This document shows positions 13,501 to 19,978 of a stretch of 64,000 nucleotides of DNA, piece by piece. Location of the stretch: positions 1,490,501-1,554,500 of the forward strand of contig NC_013173.1 of NCBI RefSeq assembly GCF_000023225.1. Direction: 5' to 3'. The notes below the pieces were generated by a model that had not been told where the DNA came from, did not search any database, and saw nothing but the letters and a program-made list of their open reading frames with translations. This DNA is from Desulfomicrobium baculatum DSM 4028 (lineage in GTDB: Bacteria > Desulfobacterota > Desulfovibrionia > Desulfovibrionales > Desulfomicrobiaceae). Made by a program: the position numbers and the translations under genes. Positions within the stretch are counted from its first letter, which is position 1, and each line of letters opens with the position of its first letter.

Positions 13501-16500
13501 GGATCGACGGCTGGAGCTACGCAACCTCCGTGGCCTACGAGCCTTCGTTCGATGCGGCTTCGGATGTGGAAGCGGACGCCGACGCCATCGTCATCGGCAC
13601 GCACCTCTTCAGCACGGGCCAGGCGGTTCTCTACAGGGCCGACGGCGGCACGGCCATTGCCGGCCTGGAAGACAACACCGTCTACTTTGTGATCGTTGTC
13701 GATGCGACCACGATCCAGCTGGCCGCGTCCGAAGCCGACGCCCTGGCCCCTGCGCCGGTTGCCCTCGATCTGACGGCGGGCGGCAGCGGGGTCCAGAACG
13801 TTTCCGACACGGAGGCCATGCGCCAGGGTTCTGTCTGGACGGACTCGGAACTGAAATACGCCCTGGGCGGAGGCTGGCTCAAGGAAACGAGCGACACGAC
13901 GGTGCGCGTGGAGGACCCCAACGTCGTCGGCGCGAACATCACCCTGGAAGCGGCGGGGCTCGGGTCGCAGACGGACCAGCTCGTCATCGACCTCAGCAAC
14001 GGTCTGACCGATCTGAGCGACGAGCAGAAACTGATCCTGGTTTCGGCCGAACGCAGAGACATGGTCATCGTCAACCCCGACGAGAACAGCATCACCTTCG
14101 GCACGGTGCACGAACTGACCACAGGCCAGACGGTAAACCTTGCGGAACGATGGCAGATGTACGGCATCGCAGGTCTGACCGACGGCGCGACCTACCATGC
14201 GGTCGTCGTCGACGACTTCACGTTCCAGCTGGCCGCCTCGTACGACGCGGCCGCGAGCGGCGATGTGCTTGACATCACGGCCAGGGAAGTCCGCATCTTC
14301 TCGCACGAGGATCTGGACGTGGCCGCATCGGGCACGCTGTCGGCCACGGTCACGGGCGATGCGTATCTCGGATCGGAACAGAGCCTGGCCCTTGGCAGGA
14401 TCGTTGCTGGTGGATTGGTGCAGATCAAGGTCGACGGCTCCATCACCGACGGTAGCGTCGGCGATGCGGTCGGCAACGTCGAGGCCGGGGACCTGCTGCT
14501 TGAAGCCGGGCGGGGCGCTCTTGGCACCGAAGGCGACGAGGCGGACGTTGACATCACCCTGACCGGAGGCGTGCTGACGGCCAGGGCCGAAGGCTCGATC
14601 TTCCTGACGTCCGTGGCGGGCGACATGCGCGTCGACACGATCTACGCCGAGCAGGACGTGACGCTACGCACGGAAGGCGGCTCCATCGTCGACGCCTACG
14701 ACACGGACAACCAGAACATTGCCGCCGTGAATCTGACCCTCGTCAGCCAGAGCGGCATCGGTACCGCAGCCAATGCCCTGGAAACCAACCTGACTCCTGA
14801 AGGCGCGCTGACGGCGGACGCTGCGGGGGACATCTCCCTGACCGAGAGGGCCGGCGACATGAACATCGGCCGGGTCAGTTCGGCCACGGGTGATGTGTAT
14901 CTGGTCGCGGCCGTGTCCATGCTCGGCCGCGAGAACGACATCAATGCCGATATCGCCGGAAATAGTATCACTTTGACGGCCCTGGCCGGGTCGCTGGGCG
15001 CTCCCAATGGCGAGGACATCAACATCGACAGCGCACGATCCAACGTGGGCGTGCTGACTTCGTCGAGCCATGCCAACAGCTACATCCACGAGACCGCCGG
15101 CGACCTGACGCTTTTTGCCATCGGCAGCACCCTGGGCACGGCCTTCATCGACAGTTCGGGGGGCATCTACAACGGCAATGTCGGAGGCAGCAACGTCACG
15201 TCCGGAAAAACCAGGCTGTATGCATCCGCAGATATCGGCACCGCGGGCAATCAACTGGAAACCGTGGTCGGCCATCTGGAAGGACGGTCCACGTCCGGCA
15301 GCGTATACATTCACAACTCGGGACATCTGACCGTCGGCGGCGTCAGCGACGGTGCGGAAGGCATTTTGGCCACCGGTTCCGTGATTCTGGTGGCGTCAAG
15401 TCCGATCACTGTTTCCGAAACGGTCCAAGCCGCGTCCATCACCATGACCGCCTCGGAAGACGGCGTCGACATTGACGATAACCTTGTCGTCGAAGCCGGC
15501 GTGACGGTCTGGTCCACGACCGGGGATGTCACTCTGTACGCGGGCGACGACCTGATTATCGTCGAAGGGGCAACGGTCAGAGCGGCGGGCAGCGTGTTCC
15601 TGTACGGGGATTACGGCAACAACGATGCCGAAGGCAGCATCATCGACCTGCACGGCACCATCCAGGCGCAAACCGGTTCCGTACAGGTCTTCGGCGATTC
15701 GGACAACGATATCGTGATCGTGCCGGGAATACTTTCCGCGACCACGATCCTCACGGGCGGCGGCGACGACGCCATCCACGTCGGCAGCAACGCCGACGCG
15801 TCGGGCAGCACGGGTGGAACCATGGCCGGTATCACGGCCCTGCTCGACATAGACGGCGGCGATCATCCAAGCGGCGACACCCTCGTCATCGACGATTCCG
15901 GCAACACGAACGACAGCAGCTGCATCCTCGACGGAACCACGCTGACCATGACCGGCATGCCCGGTTCCATCCAGTATGTCCGGATCGAGAACGTAAGCAT
16001 CTCCTTCGGCAGCGGCGACAACATCGTCAACGTGCGGGGCACGGCGGCCGGATCCACCATATTCCTGACCACGGGGGACGGCGACGACACCTTCAATATC
16101 TCCTCCGACGCGCCGACGAACCTGGGCAACCTGGACGGCATCCGGGGTGACCTGGTGCTGGCCGGCGGCGCGGGAGTCAACATCCTGAACGTCAGCGACC
16201 GGGGCAACACCACCGGCCGCACCGGCGTGGTCATCACCGATCACGACATCACCGGCATGACCGGCGACGCGGGCGGCTCCGGGATCATCGGCTTCGACGG
16301 GAGTTTCAACGACGGCGTAAACGCTTATTTTGGTTCGGGAGCGGACGGCATCACGGTCCAAGGGGTCCGGCCCGGCAGGATCTTCGAGATCAGGGTCGGA
16401 GCGGGCGACGACACGGTCACGGCCGTCGATGCCGTTGCCGGCGAAGACGGACTGCTGATCGTCTTCGGTGAAAGCGGCTCCGACACCCTCGACGCTTCGG

Positions 16501-17573
16501 CCTGGAACAGCGGCGTTGTTTTCTTCGGCGACGACGGCGTGGCGACGAGCCGGGGTTCTATGACTCCGGAAAACCTGGTTTCCCTGGAGTCCGCGGCACC
16601 AGCCGGTGACGGAAACGACATTCTTATTGGGGGTACAGGCAATGATATCCTCATCGGCGTTGGAGGCGACGACATGCTGCGGGGCGGTGCGGGCAACGAC
16701 GTCCTCATCGGTGACGCAGGCCGGGTGACCTTCAGAAACGGCGAACTTTACGAGGCCGGAACACTGGGGCGTTACAGCTCGTCCGACGGGGATGACACCC
16801 TCGACGGCGGAGCCGGGAACGATTTCATGTTCGGCGGGGAGGGGTCCGACCTGTTTTACGGTGACCTGTCCGAGGATGTGATGATCGGCAAATACGGCAA
16901 GGTCACCCTGAGCGGCGGGAAGGTCGAGGAGGTCATCGCCCTGGGCGATCTGATCAGCCAGACCATGATCGACCTCTACAGTATCGAGGAAACGCTTGGC
17001 GGGTCCAGGGGACGCTCGACCGGGCAGGGCGCGCCCCTCACCTCGCAGCCCGCGCCCGACGCGCTGGAGATCGAACAGGTGCGGTCCGAATCGAGTTACT
17101 CCCGCCGCGTGAGCCATCATGGCGGGCAGTCGGCTCAGGCGGCCCAGGCGCAGCCCGGACAGGATGCTGCCCCGGCCGACGGTCCGGCCCAGGAGCAAGG
17201 GGCGGCGGCGGAAGCTAAGGCCGGGCTGCGACCCGCCGTTTTTGGCCCGAGGCAGTCGGGCGGCGAGCCTTCCGTGCTGGCGCAAGAGCCGGAGGAAACG
17301 CTCTCTGCGACCCGGGACGTCGCGGAGTCGACGGGCCTCCAGGGCGCTGTGGCGGGTCTGACCTGCCTGGGCGCGCTGTCGACCCGGGGCAGGGATGAAA
17401 AGCGTCGACTGACCCCCGGGGAGCTGGAGGGTTTCGCCAAGCCCAAGGGCCGGAGCTGGAGCTGGGACGGGGAAAGGCTGCAAGGCGAGGAGAAGACGGA
17501 ATCTTCCCCTGCGCGGCTGGTTACTATATCGGGATTCATCGTTGAAAAGAAACGTCAGGCTGCGGACGCATAG
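3..17573 (+). CDS. Giant repetitive RTX-type surface/secreted protein, 5'-truncated by the window
   Basis: The reading frame is open at the left edge, so the 5,856 visible residues are a C-terminal part. From the left: (1) roughly residues 1-2000, Ala/Gly/Val/Ser-rich beta-type repeats (pattern like GVAGGAVAVGV..GN.I..T..A.I..S.VT) arranged in about 345-residue higher-order tandem units; (2) a less repetitive region with a Trp/Tyr-rich part near nt 8090-8530; (3) about nt 8980-14260, roughly sixteen copies of a motif of the form HGL..G..V.Y....I.GL.DG..Y.V...D...I.L; (4) further beta-repeat sequence; (5) Gly/Asp RTX nonapeptides at nt 16612-16720 and 16783-16866 (GGAGNDVLIGD, GGEGSDLF), which in known families bind Ca2+ outside the cell; (6) a Gln/Ala/Pro-rich tail with a short hydrophobic stretch (GLQGAVAGLTCLGAL) followed by basic residues. 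An adhesin or S-layer-like role is inference. The start codon and any export signal lie upstream. Confidence 0.85.
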   Translation: MAVNATGFGNVITNSVTSTISGNSTVTAGGLVDLSATDQSMIRSLGVSVAGSGAVAVGALIAANVITNTVVAEISGSTVTSGGALGVAATSDSSILSLAGGVAASSVSVMMSLTGNVITGTTSAVVSDSTLEAGGAMTIEAVNSSSIDALGFGVAAGSVGVGVALSANVIVNTTEALISGSTVTNAGSLDVLAESSAIIRSLAVNVGAGAVGVNVGVLGNALTSNVLATVEDSTITANGDIVISALDQAPSSIPDWIIPDQYQEDLESILDDTPIDLDANILSATINVGAGAVGVNVALVGNLVINTTEARIDNSTVTSTTGKVALGSSSESGITSFNVGVGGGAVAVNVVGYGNVVTSIVGSTVENGSVIDAGGAVAITAENTASIRALGIGVAGGAVAVGVMAAGNLIVGTVDATVDASEVTSGTTLDITALSEANIIALTCAVGAGAVGVNATFSANIVTGTTKAGVIAGSVLESGGATTIEAVNSSVIDALAFGVGAGAVGVGVALSANVIVTTTEALISGSTLTDAASLHVLAESSAIIRSLAINVGAGAVGVNVNVLGNALTSNVLATVKDSTVTADGDIVISALDQAPSSIPDWIIPDQYQEDLESILDDTPIDLDANILSATINVGAGAVGVNVALVGNLVVNTTEARIDNSTVTSTTGKVALDSASSSGITSLNVGVAGGAVAVDVVGYGNVITSTVGSTVEDGSVIDAGTAVAITAENTASIRALGIGVAGGAVGVGVMAAGNLIVGTVDATVDASEVTSGTTLDITALSDAKIMALTGGVAAGGVGVHVAFSANIITGFTTAEAVSGSVLHAGGATTIQAQNNSTIDALSFGVAAGGVGVGVALSANVIVNTTEALISGSTITGDASLGVLSESSAIIRALALNVGAGGVAVNVGVLGNMVTSDVRSAITGSTVTTDGDIRVSAQDLAPSIIPAWIVPAQYQADLNASLADSPIDLDANILAVNVSVAGGGVAASGALTGNVITNTVQAEINDAGVTSSAGSVALDASSSSGIIALTAGVGVAGSVALNITGFGNVIENTVDASISNDSNVTAETTASLSATDSSSITSIGLGLAGSGGVAINGTVGYNLITNSITAEVSGSSLTSTGAASLLATSEADILSFVGGVAGSGLAAAQLSLTINEIENTISASIVDDDAGASTVTAGSLSLSATDASTIDSVAMGLSAAGFAAGGAAVSKNLIANEVNATISGSGVTATGAVSLEAESSDIIRSYAIGVAGAGLGAANASLTLNDLGNTVTARVKDSTVTAGGNISLSASETAPAVVLDFNSAIAAPAGMVSALTSALNGNEVNPNANIVSFAGSISVGGVAALGAAVADNAIHGTVTAEIVDSTATSTGGSVTVSAVSDAAIASLAAGFGASLGIAANASVVHNSLTSTIQAGIRGASTVSASGDVTVDASDTSAIDALAFSLAGGYAAVGGAVVVNTVADTVKASIEGTSATEKARIVKATSLHVDAHSTADIRATSMGVTAGAVAVGATLANSTVGGSTEAYIGPHTAIGKAVGLVVGSIDVSAQADSRAAATAYGLSAGIGAGSYNQAGATINTSVSGHVDDADIVASGAVSIGATSNESAKARVIGVNAGLAAVGASNALTLLDTDVSASFSGSLAADSFSLSAARGNLDTYAATAQASGSSGALVGIDATFSKTTNNGSVSTSVADGSEIDVDAGAVLSATSNTRQYADADSAAGGIIAVGFSRATSSSDTSVTIEVGDHVTMTASSLGITADGLDDNFATSTAGSGGVVAGAASRSTTSNTSVTTVTVGDNTVMDVDDHLSMLAKHTAVFDGKTNSLTAAVVGASGAYVVNTVDADVTLGLGDSSVSAGSMELNARNIISKNVGGVNGYNVTAGAGGVLNASAASSSTTIANSSTIGIGDGATLTTDGTDTNVLRLSAVTDLTVLDKVKLDAGGAIAVAKASSSIVNTVNVNRITVGDADLDSVGDLEISTLTNVTMQANAAVKTYGVAGAAQGDSKAYVNADNSVVIGSGAVLTADGVIALMAGQERDGTVSRYDILARTDLWNRTVLPIETDPQADGELVQHSTLTVEDGAYSGSGKNTYLLAEMGSIHVDGIGSGTDLYREALEALGEIFGGDTSLAIEGGNGGVQSGSADVAVGGIVETGINNKQTLLIIDKDASWPAGYDLDGLTIHDYSAQYGIKIAVSAGIDYSIDSGSSLIDVLNERIDAINALISSYAGTDEIAKFEMQLAILNTLKADLIQGGEEVGYVNVEPVSISSGDIVIKANTFTGDVTGRLVARSDSFMTVVNDSDYYLRTSDIVISAYTGGYVRLNYRKLTAGELTSLAEYTTIENGTSNDPSIFIESTRDTSIEVTGDVSNYNGSVSVSTEGSLYLWSNIDDLENSVSILGDTVTLYAGKDFVQASLPVTQDVGSTPESTWGGVADAAQVESDPGDSIVITDANGTAVIGSSSGVSAGNANAVLAAVTGLDIGESGSVVAGNKVFISASYLNINGLVQSGFADKTIVIPAAGTTAGDQLLADIAGYRLDYQTKVSSGVEASPYYRLDLGANASGVGNVIYYNAQANAIEILDMTIQGGYIQLYGGIVNTGSGTLRALDGYGRISIENNSGFDLVINNLNAGEEIDGVIRIIDTTDKVVAGTSFTTTTTTYTRTLDDSGNSVINTTIERTAADGTTVTEAASASGDNTSYQPTDGYLYTWVTGQSKTMIDVRYDHDKSLNLWLWKVDSLIADSVNWNHFSFDIDIIPLLEGSYYTAAAPSDLIYSYSVYQKELSSWSLVDNSELDEIEDAISHDLKDTNPFQQDLTYWEWQDFGFNIRIPFIGSVHIPIWLYVPIYESYSELVFNKDVKVVRTNTISADNPITVEFSGHDTASVSISSTEDVTLKGSILNDNGVTTITSGGSIERAEGADNAIINSTDIRLYAGTGIGDEESILVSLEGGTLSAATDSGDVFIEEVLGDMTVNTISVPHFDPFAEPSDVLGFSNSDVTDSVWTIEFTQAHGLHTGDQVVYSSDGSALTGLVSGQTYQVLVVNTTTVMLADTSTDLTGAEASLQTGGVGAIGGLVFHLEGTSAEAAHSLTKVAGRTSTVTADLSGAASVNANTITFAAAHGLRDGQAVTYRCASGGVIPGLEDGAVYYVSVVDAYRIRLADDRDNVISYLPDLIDLDAAVASGFGHSFTAADGSVIAINRFTLEQNPVVAAETFTFDPVTAIDSYKSAFTLPSAHGLNDGQTVIYRDSADGDSIAGLAVGTSYTVKVLDASSFRLLDGSGNVVAIGVPETPAASYWFDYSTALEATLDEAVPLEREFSFPNSPEAGEGWIHLGNGHGFAVGDGVTCLLDSEAGVTVQGITSGTAYYVQAVTDTSVQLATSAGGSTLSISVTGTTTSFSHTIYRLSANDSTFGYSGLVSLETGDNAATVSIDSQTNGTSISGTGDTFSDGQTVVYDSGFDNAVGGLGDGTSFTVSQIGNYTLQLRYAGSSSAVSLDFSGNTGDEQHVLSTADGTEYGFVTSHQKYYLVFNAAHGLSDGATITYAGATGGGLVHNAVYEVEKLDNRTVSLAVNGTSTPVSLDFSGLSGTRSFQSGSGENLKTYSFDAGAQETYLFLTKTGGTNSLNGATVTYDGNDWTDIVALADVGTCTASVVSSRTLSLQRADGSTVRLDFSSATGTSHSLGTSAFDPSAQSTYLVFGAIHGLTEGLEVTYNTAVGGAVGGLTDEATYHVHVVDDHTITLSAASGGPAIALNWASASQSGHLLEYDNGGTPDSVAFDPTVQDTYVVCTIGHGLANGQSVSYDPGSAAAIGGLTDGGTYHVIRNGDGTISLRSSSGGSALTLAFSQTVTDTHALTSATAIAGDGEFISGQKVVFHSQSATGVEDSPGATFFGGLVAGATYTVQVQGDGGYVLYDSGNHMVALNIDAFQSGDGTSYYLSSAFALTIDAGTTLIAGETVRFESGSGNAIDGLVDGHEYTVGTISGQVVTLLDGSGNPVGADMFSAIAARTHTDSLDKVYHLVSLDKLDLGVEHGFSDGAAVVYHQLGSTGIGLVEGASYTVEKVDATTIMLRDAGGNLVDLDVDDFDGSEHRFVSARALSVDPAVIVFSLTTLNLGTAHELNSGDLVTYHAGGDGDFITGLTDGADYYVDVVNETTIRLAASLEDLMTGAFIALDTTTVSAATSGHRFTVVDTGSLNTAADVVDGFTIELGYAHGLTTGDSVVYNSGNGDAIGGLVDGQIYSVVVVTPTSFQLTASLDGILVDSPLVLSLGDTESGSHEFTVTEVADSGMGDVTLTANGAILAAGGGSLISGGSVFLTAGTTIGSAAQALRLDMATSSSSSLTGVANGDIHIQEVSGNLNLVRLESRTGDVALIADGTIRDANRTDEEDSRTADELLDLWDDMNLTGTAAEAAAQESIDAYLAMRDREYATYWEYRDRQDDPSVYDPQFNFTFTDRERTLYEDYFTELGASQGKTGEELAGFVDDTLTTLENKRTDEYRELHSRYGVLGDTRIDGWSYATSVAYEPSFDAASDVEADADAIVIGTHLFSTGQAVLYRADGGTAIAGLEDNTVYFVIVVDATTIQLAASEADALAPAPVALDLTAGGSGVQNVSDTEAMRQGSVWTDSELKYALGGGWLKETSDTTVRVEDPNVVGANITLEAAGLGSQTDQLVIDLSNGLTDLSDEQKLILVSAERRDMVIVNPDENSITFGTVHELTTGQTVNLAERWQMYGIAGLTDGATYHAVVVDDFTFQLAASYDAAASGDVLDITAREVRIFSHEDLDVAASGTLSATVTGDAYLGSEQSLALGRIVAGGLVQIKVDGSITDGSVGDAVGNVEAGDLLLEAGRGALGTEGDEADVDITLTGGVLTARAEGSIFLTSVAGDMRVDTIYAEQDVTLRTEGGSIVDAYDTDNQNIAAVNLTLVSQSGIGTAANALETNLTPEGALTADAAGDISLTERAGDMNIGRVSSATGDVYLVAAVSMLGRENDINADIAGNSITLTALAGSLGAPNGEDINIDSARSNVGVLTSSSHANSYIHETAGDLTLFAIGSTLGTAFIDSSGGIYNGNVGGSNVTSGKTRLYASADIGTAGNQLETVVGHLEGRSTSGSVYIHNSGHLTVGGVSDGAEGILATGSVILVASSPITVSETVQAASITMTASEDGVDIDDNLVVEAGVTVWSTTGDVTLYAGDDLIIVEGATVRAAGSVFLYGDYGNNDAEGSIIDLHGTIQAQTGSVQVFGDSDNDIVIVPGILSATTILTGGGDDAIHVGSNADASGSTGGTMAGITALLDIDGGDHPSGDTLVIDDSGNTNDSSCILDGTTLTMTGMPGSIQYVRIENVSISFGSGDNIVNVRGTAAGSTIFLTTGDGDDTFNISSDAPTNLGNLDGIRGDLVLAGGAGVNILNVSDRGNTTGRTGVVITDHDITGMTGDAGGSGIIGFDGSFNDGVNAYFGSGADGITVQGVRPGRIFEIRVGAGDDTVTAVDAVAGEDGLLIVFGESGSDTLDASAWNSGVVFFGDDGVATSRGSMTPENLVSLESAAPAGDGNDILIGGTGNDILIGVGGDDMLRGGAGNDVLIGDAGRVTFRNGELYEAGTLGRYSSSDGDDTLDGGAGNDFMFGGEGSDLFYGDLSEDVMIGKYGKVTLSGGKVEEVIALGDLISQTMIDLYSIEETLGGSRGRSTGQGAPLTSQPAPDALEIEQVRSESSYSRRVSHHGGQSAQAAQAQPGQDAAPADGPAQEQGAAAEAKAGLRPAVFGPRQSGGEPSVLAQEPEETLSATRDVAESTGLQGAVAGLTCLGALSTRGRDEKRRLTPGELEGFAKPKGRSWSWDGERLQGEEKTESSPARLVTISGFIVEKKRQAADA
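8980..14260 (+). repeat. About sixteen copies of an HGL..G-type repeat in the giant protein
   Basis: At protein level a unit of about 50 residues recurs with variable linkers: a start such as AHGL, GHGL or AHEL, then a short G-x-x-V-x-Y strand, then I-x-GL-x-DG-x-x-Y-x-V, then a D-x-x-x-I-x-L strand. Copies begin near nt 8993, 9317, 9660, 9966, 10310, 10557, 10815, 11064, 11340, 11570, 11820, 12052, 12310, 12595, 13600 and 14095. The spacing is irregular and DNA identity is low, unlike the 1,035-nt repeat. I do not recognise a named family; a small beta-sandwich or beta-barrel fold is a guess. Confidence 0.75.
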
Positions 17574-17619
17574 TCCGGCCTTTTTCATACGGAGCCTGCA
17601 ACATACAAGGAGTGTACAC

Positions 17620-17940
17620 GTGACAATGGAAGACAAGACGCCCCAGGAAAAAGCGGAAGACCAGGCGGCCCAGATCCGCTGGGACGGAAGCCGCATGCGT
17701 ACCACGTACGCCAACGTCTGCAACGTATCGAGCACGCGCGAGGAAGTGGCGCTCATGTTCGGCGTCAACAAGAACTGGCATCCGTCGCAGAAGGATCTGG
17801 TCATCGAGCTTTCCGACCGCGTCATCATCAACCCCTACGCGGCCAAGCGCCTGGCCATTCTCCTGGCCAATACCATGAACGAGTACGAGAAGCGTTTCGG
17901 CGTGATCAGTCTCGAAATGCCCGATGTCACGCCGCAATAG
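17620..17940 (+). CDS. DUF3467-family small protein
   Basis: This is a 106-residue protein if it starts at GTG 17620, which sits 7 nt after AAGGAG (17607-17612); the frame stays open further upstream but without a ribosome binding site. It has the DUF3467 pattern: a central TYAN...SSTREEV.L.FGVN segment and a terminal INPYAAKRLAILLANTMNEYE helix, as in family members that carry 'MSPQHAKALL' at that place. The biochemical function of DUF3467 is unknown to me. It follows the giant gene by 46 bp on the same strand and ends before a hairpin, so it is probably co-transcribed with the giant gene. A chaperone or regulator role for the giant protein is only a context guess. Confidence 0.75.
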   Translation: MTMEDKTPQEKAEDQAAQIRWDGSRMRTTYANVCNVSSTREEVALMFGVNKNWHPSQKDLVIELSDRVIINPYAAKRLAILLANTMNEYEKRFGVISLEMPDVTPQ

Positions 17941-17963
17941 GGCGGGACGCGGACTTATGCATC

Positions 17964-17991
17964 AGGCCCGGCACGGCGGCGTGCCGGGCCT
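17964..17991 (+). terminator. GC-rich hairpin after the DUF3467 gene
   Basis: An 11-bp perfect stem (AGGCCCGGCAC with its complement) and a 6-nt loop start 24 bp after the DUF3467 stop codon. The T-tract after it is very short (TTC), so it may be a weak intrinsic terminator or an attenuating or processing hairpin between the giant-protein transcript and the export operon. Confidence 0.5.
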
Positions 17992-18117
17992 TCACGCGCC
18001 TGATTCCGGGTTTCCCCTTGTTTTTTGAGCAGATAGCTGGTTAACTGAGTACGTAAAAGGGGTTTGATCTACTGCCTGCACCGGCGTCGCCGCTGCAGTC
18101 GATCAGGTTTCATCATT

Positions 18118-19956
18118 ATGAGCAGCAACACTACCATACAAGACTCCGCACCGACCGGCGCAGGCCCCGTCCTGTCATGGGCCGAGTTCTCGTCGGCCTC
18201 GAGCACCCGGGAGTATTGCCAGGGGTGGATCGGGCTGCAGAGCGGCCTGATTCCAGGCGTGATCCAGGGAATTCTGGTCACCGAGGGGGAGGACGGGCAG
18301 TTCACCCCCGCTGCGGTGTGGCCGCACGGCGGCGCGGACCCGGTCCGGCTGGCCGAGGCTCTGGAGCGGGTCATCGATGACGAGCGAGGCTTGGTGCTGG
18401 AACTGGATACTGCTGACCGGTATGCCATGGTCTACCCCGTCCGGGTGGACGATAGGCTGTTCGCCGTGGTGGCCATGGAACTGGCGGCGGACAGCGAGGC
18501 CGATCTGAACCGGGCCATGGAGCAGTTGCAGTGGGGCTGCTCGTGGCTGGAGCTGCTCCTGCGCCGCCGGGAGGCCGACGAGGACAAGGCTCGTCTGCTG
18601 CGGCTCGGGACGGCGGTGGACATGCTGGCCCTGACCCTGGACCGGCCATCCTGCCGCGAGGCGGCCATGACCTTCGTCACGGAGCTTTCGGCCGCCGCCC
18701 AATGCGAGCGGGTCAGCCTCGGTTTCGTGCGCGGGCGGTCCGTTGTCCTCGAAGCGGTCTCGCACAGCGCCGAGGTCGACCTGAAGATGAACCTGACCCG
18801 GAACATCGAACGGGTCATGGACGAAGCCCTGCTGCAGCGTCGCGAGATCTCCTGGCCCACGGACGACGCCACGGTAATTTGCCGCGAGCACGAGGCCCTC
18901 TCGCGCCAACAGGCCATGGCTGCGGTCCTGACCCTGCCCCTGTACGGACAGGACCGCTACTATGGCGCCCTGACCGTCGAGCGCGCCGCGGACCAGCCCT
19001 TCACGGAGCGCGACGCGGAATTCTTCCGGGCCGTGGCGGCGCTGGCCGGTCCCATTCTGGAGGCCAAACGCCAGTCCGACCGCTCCGTTCTCGACCACGT
19101 CCGCGCCAGTCTGTCCGAGGCGGCCGGGCGGCTGCTTGGCCCCCGGCACTACGGCCGCAAGCTTGCCGTGGCGGCGCTGGCCTGCGTGGCCCTGTTTCTT
19201 TTCTTTGCCCACGGGGATTACCGCCTGCGCGCGGACATCGCCCTGGAAGGGGGTATCCGCCGAGCCGTGACCGTACCCTTCGACGGCTTCATCCAGCAGG
19301 CCCCGTTCCGGGCCGGCGATCTGGTGAACGAAGGAGACGAGCTCTGCCTCCTCGACGACCGGGACCTGCGCCTGGACAGAATGGTCACCGCCAGCCGTCT
19401 GCGGCAGCTGGAGCAGCAGCTTCAGGAGGCCGTGTCCCAGCACGACCGGGCCCAGTCCAGCATCATCCGCGCGCAGCTGAATCAGGTTCAGGCCGAGCTG
19501 GATCTGGCCGACGCGCAACTGGCCCGCACCTGCCTCACGGCGCCGTTCCCCGGCCTCATCGTCAGCGGGGACCTGAGCCAGCGCCTCGGCAGCGCCGTGA
19601 AGCAGGGTGACGTGCTCTTCGAGGTCACGCCGCTGGACTCCTACCGGGTCATTCTCAAGGTCGACGAACGGCGCATCGCCGACGTTCGGGTCGGACAGCG
19701 TGGCGAGTTGGTCCTTTTCTCCCTGCCCGGCCAAGAGTTCGGGTTCACTGTCAGCAAGATCACACCCATCGCGAGGGCTGAGGAAGGCAGCAATCATTTC
19801 CGGGTGGAGGCGTCGCTGGACAGCGTGGACCAAACCCTGCGCCCCGGCATGGAAGGGGTGGGAAAGGTTGCCGTGGACCGGCGTAAACTGGTTCACATCT
19901 GGATCCGGGACATGCGCGAATGGCTGACCCTCTTCTTCTGGAAATGGCTGCCTTGA
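18118..19956 (+). CDS. GAF-domain / HlyD-type membrane fusion (adaptor) protein
   Basis: A 612-residue protein from ATG 18118. An in-frame TTG at 18064 is possible but its upstream AAGGGG lies too close. The N-terminal half (about residues 165-325) looks like a GAF-type sensor domain and should be cytoplasmic. One membrane segment follows at about residues 348-366 (KLAVAALACVALFLFFAHG). Then comes an HlyD/biotinyl-lipoyl half (VPFDGFIQQAPFRAGDLVNEGD), a coiled coil, and the second lipoyl half and beta-barrel domain (TAPFPGLIV... LRPGMEGVGKVAV). In type I and related exporters such adaptors span the periplasm. A GAF domain fused to an adaptor is unusual. First gene of the operon running to 24917; the next start is 22 bp downstream. 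Confidence 0.8.
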   Translation: MSSNTTIQDSAPTGAGPVLSWAEFSSASSTREYCQGWIGLQSGLIPGVIQGILVTEGEDGQFTPAAVWPHGGADPVRLAEALERVIDDERGLVLELDTADRYAMVYPVRVDDRLFAVVAMELAADSEADLNRAMEQLQWGCSWLELLLRRREADEDKARLLRLGTAVDMLALTLDRPSCREAAMTFVTELSAAAQCERVSLGFVRGRSVVLEAVSHSAEVDLKMNLTRNIERVMDEALLQRREISWPTDDATVICREHEALSRQQAMAAVLTLPLYGQDRYYGALTVERAADQPFTERDAEFFRAVAALAGPILEAKRQSDRSVLDHVRASLSEAAGRLLGPRHYGRKLAVAALACVALFLFFAHGDYRLRADIALEGGIRRAVTVPFDGFIQQAPFRAGDLVNEGDELCLLDDRDLRLDRMVTASRLRQLEQQLQEAVSQHDRAQSSIIRAQLNQVQAELDLADAQLARTCLTAPFPGLIVSGDLSQRLGSAVKQGDVLFEVTPLDSYRVILKVDERRIADVRVGQRGELVLFSLPGQEFGFTVSKITPIARAEEGSNHFRVEASLDSVDQTLRPGMEGVGKVAVDRRKLVHIWIRDMREWLTLFFWKWLP

Positions 19957-19978
19957 GACGCCACGGCGGGGGTAGCGC

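Noticed and set aside
15396-17831. Antisense open frame of 811 codons spanning the end of the giant gene and the DUF3467 gene
   Set aside because: It runs through two clearly coding plus-strand genes and shows no family match.
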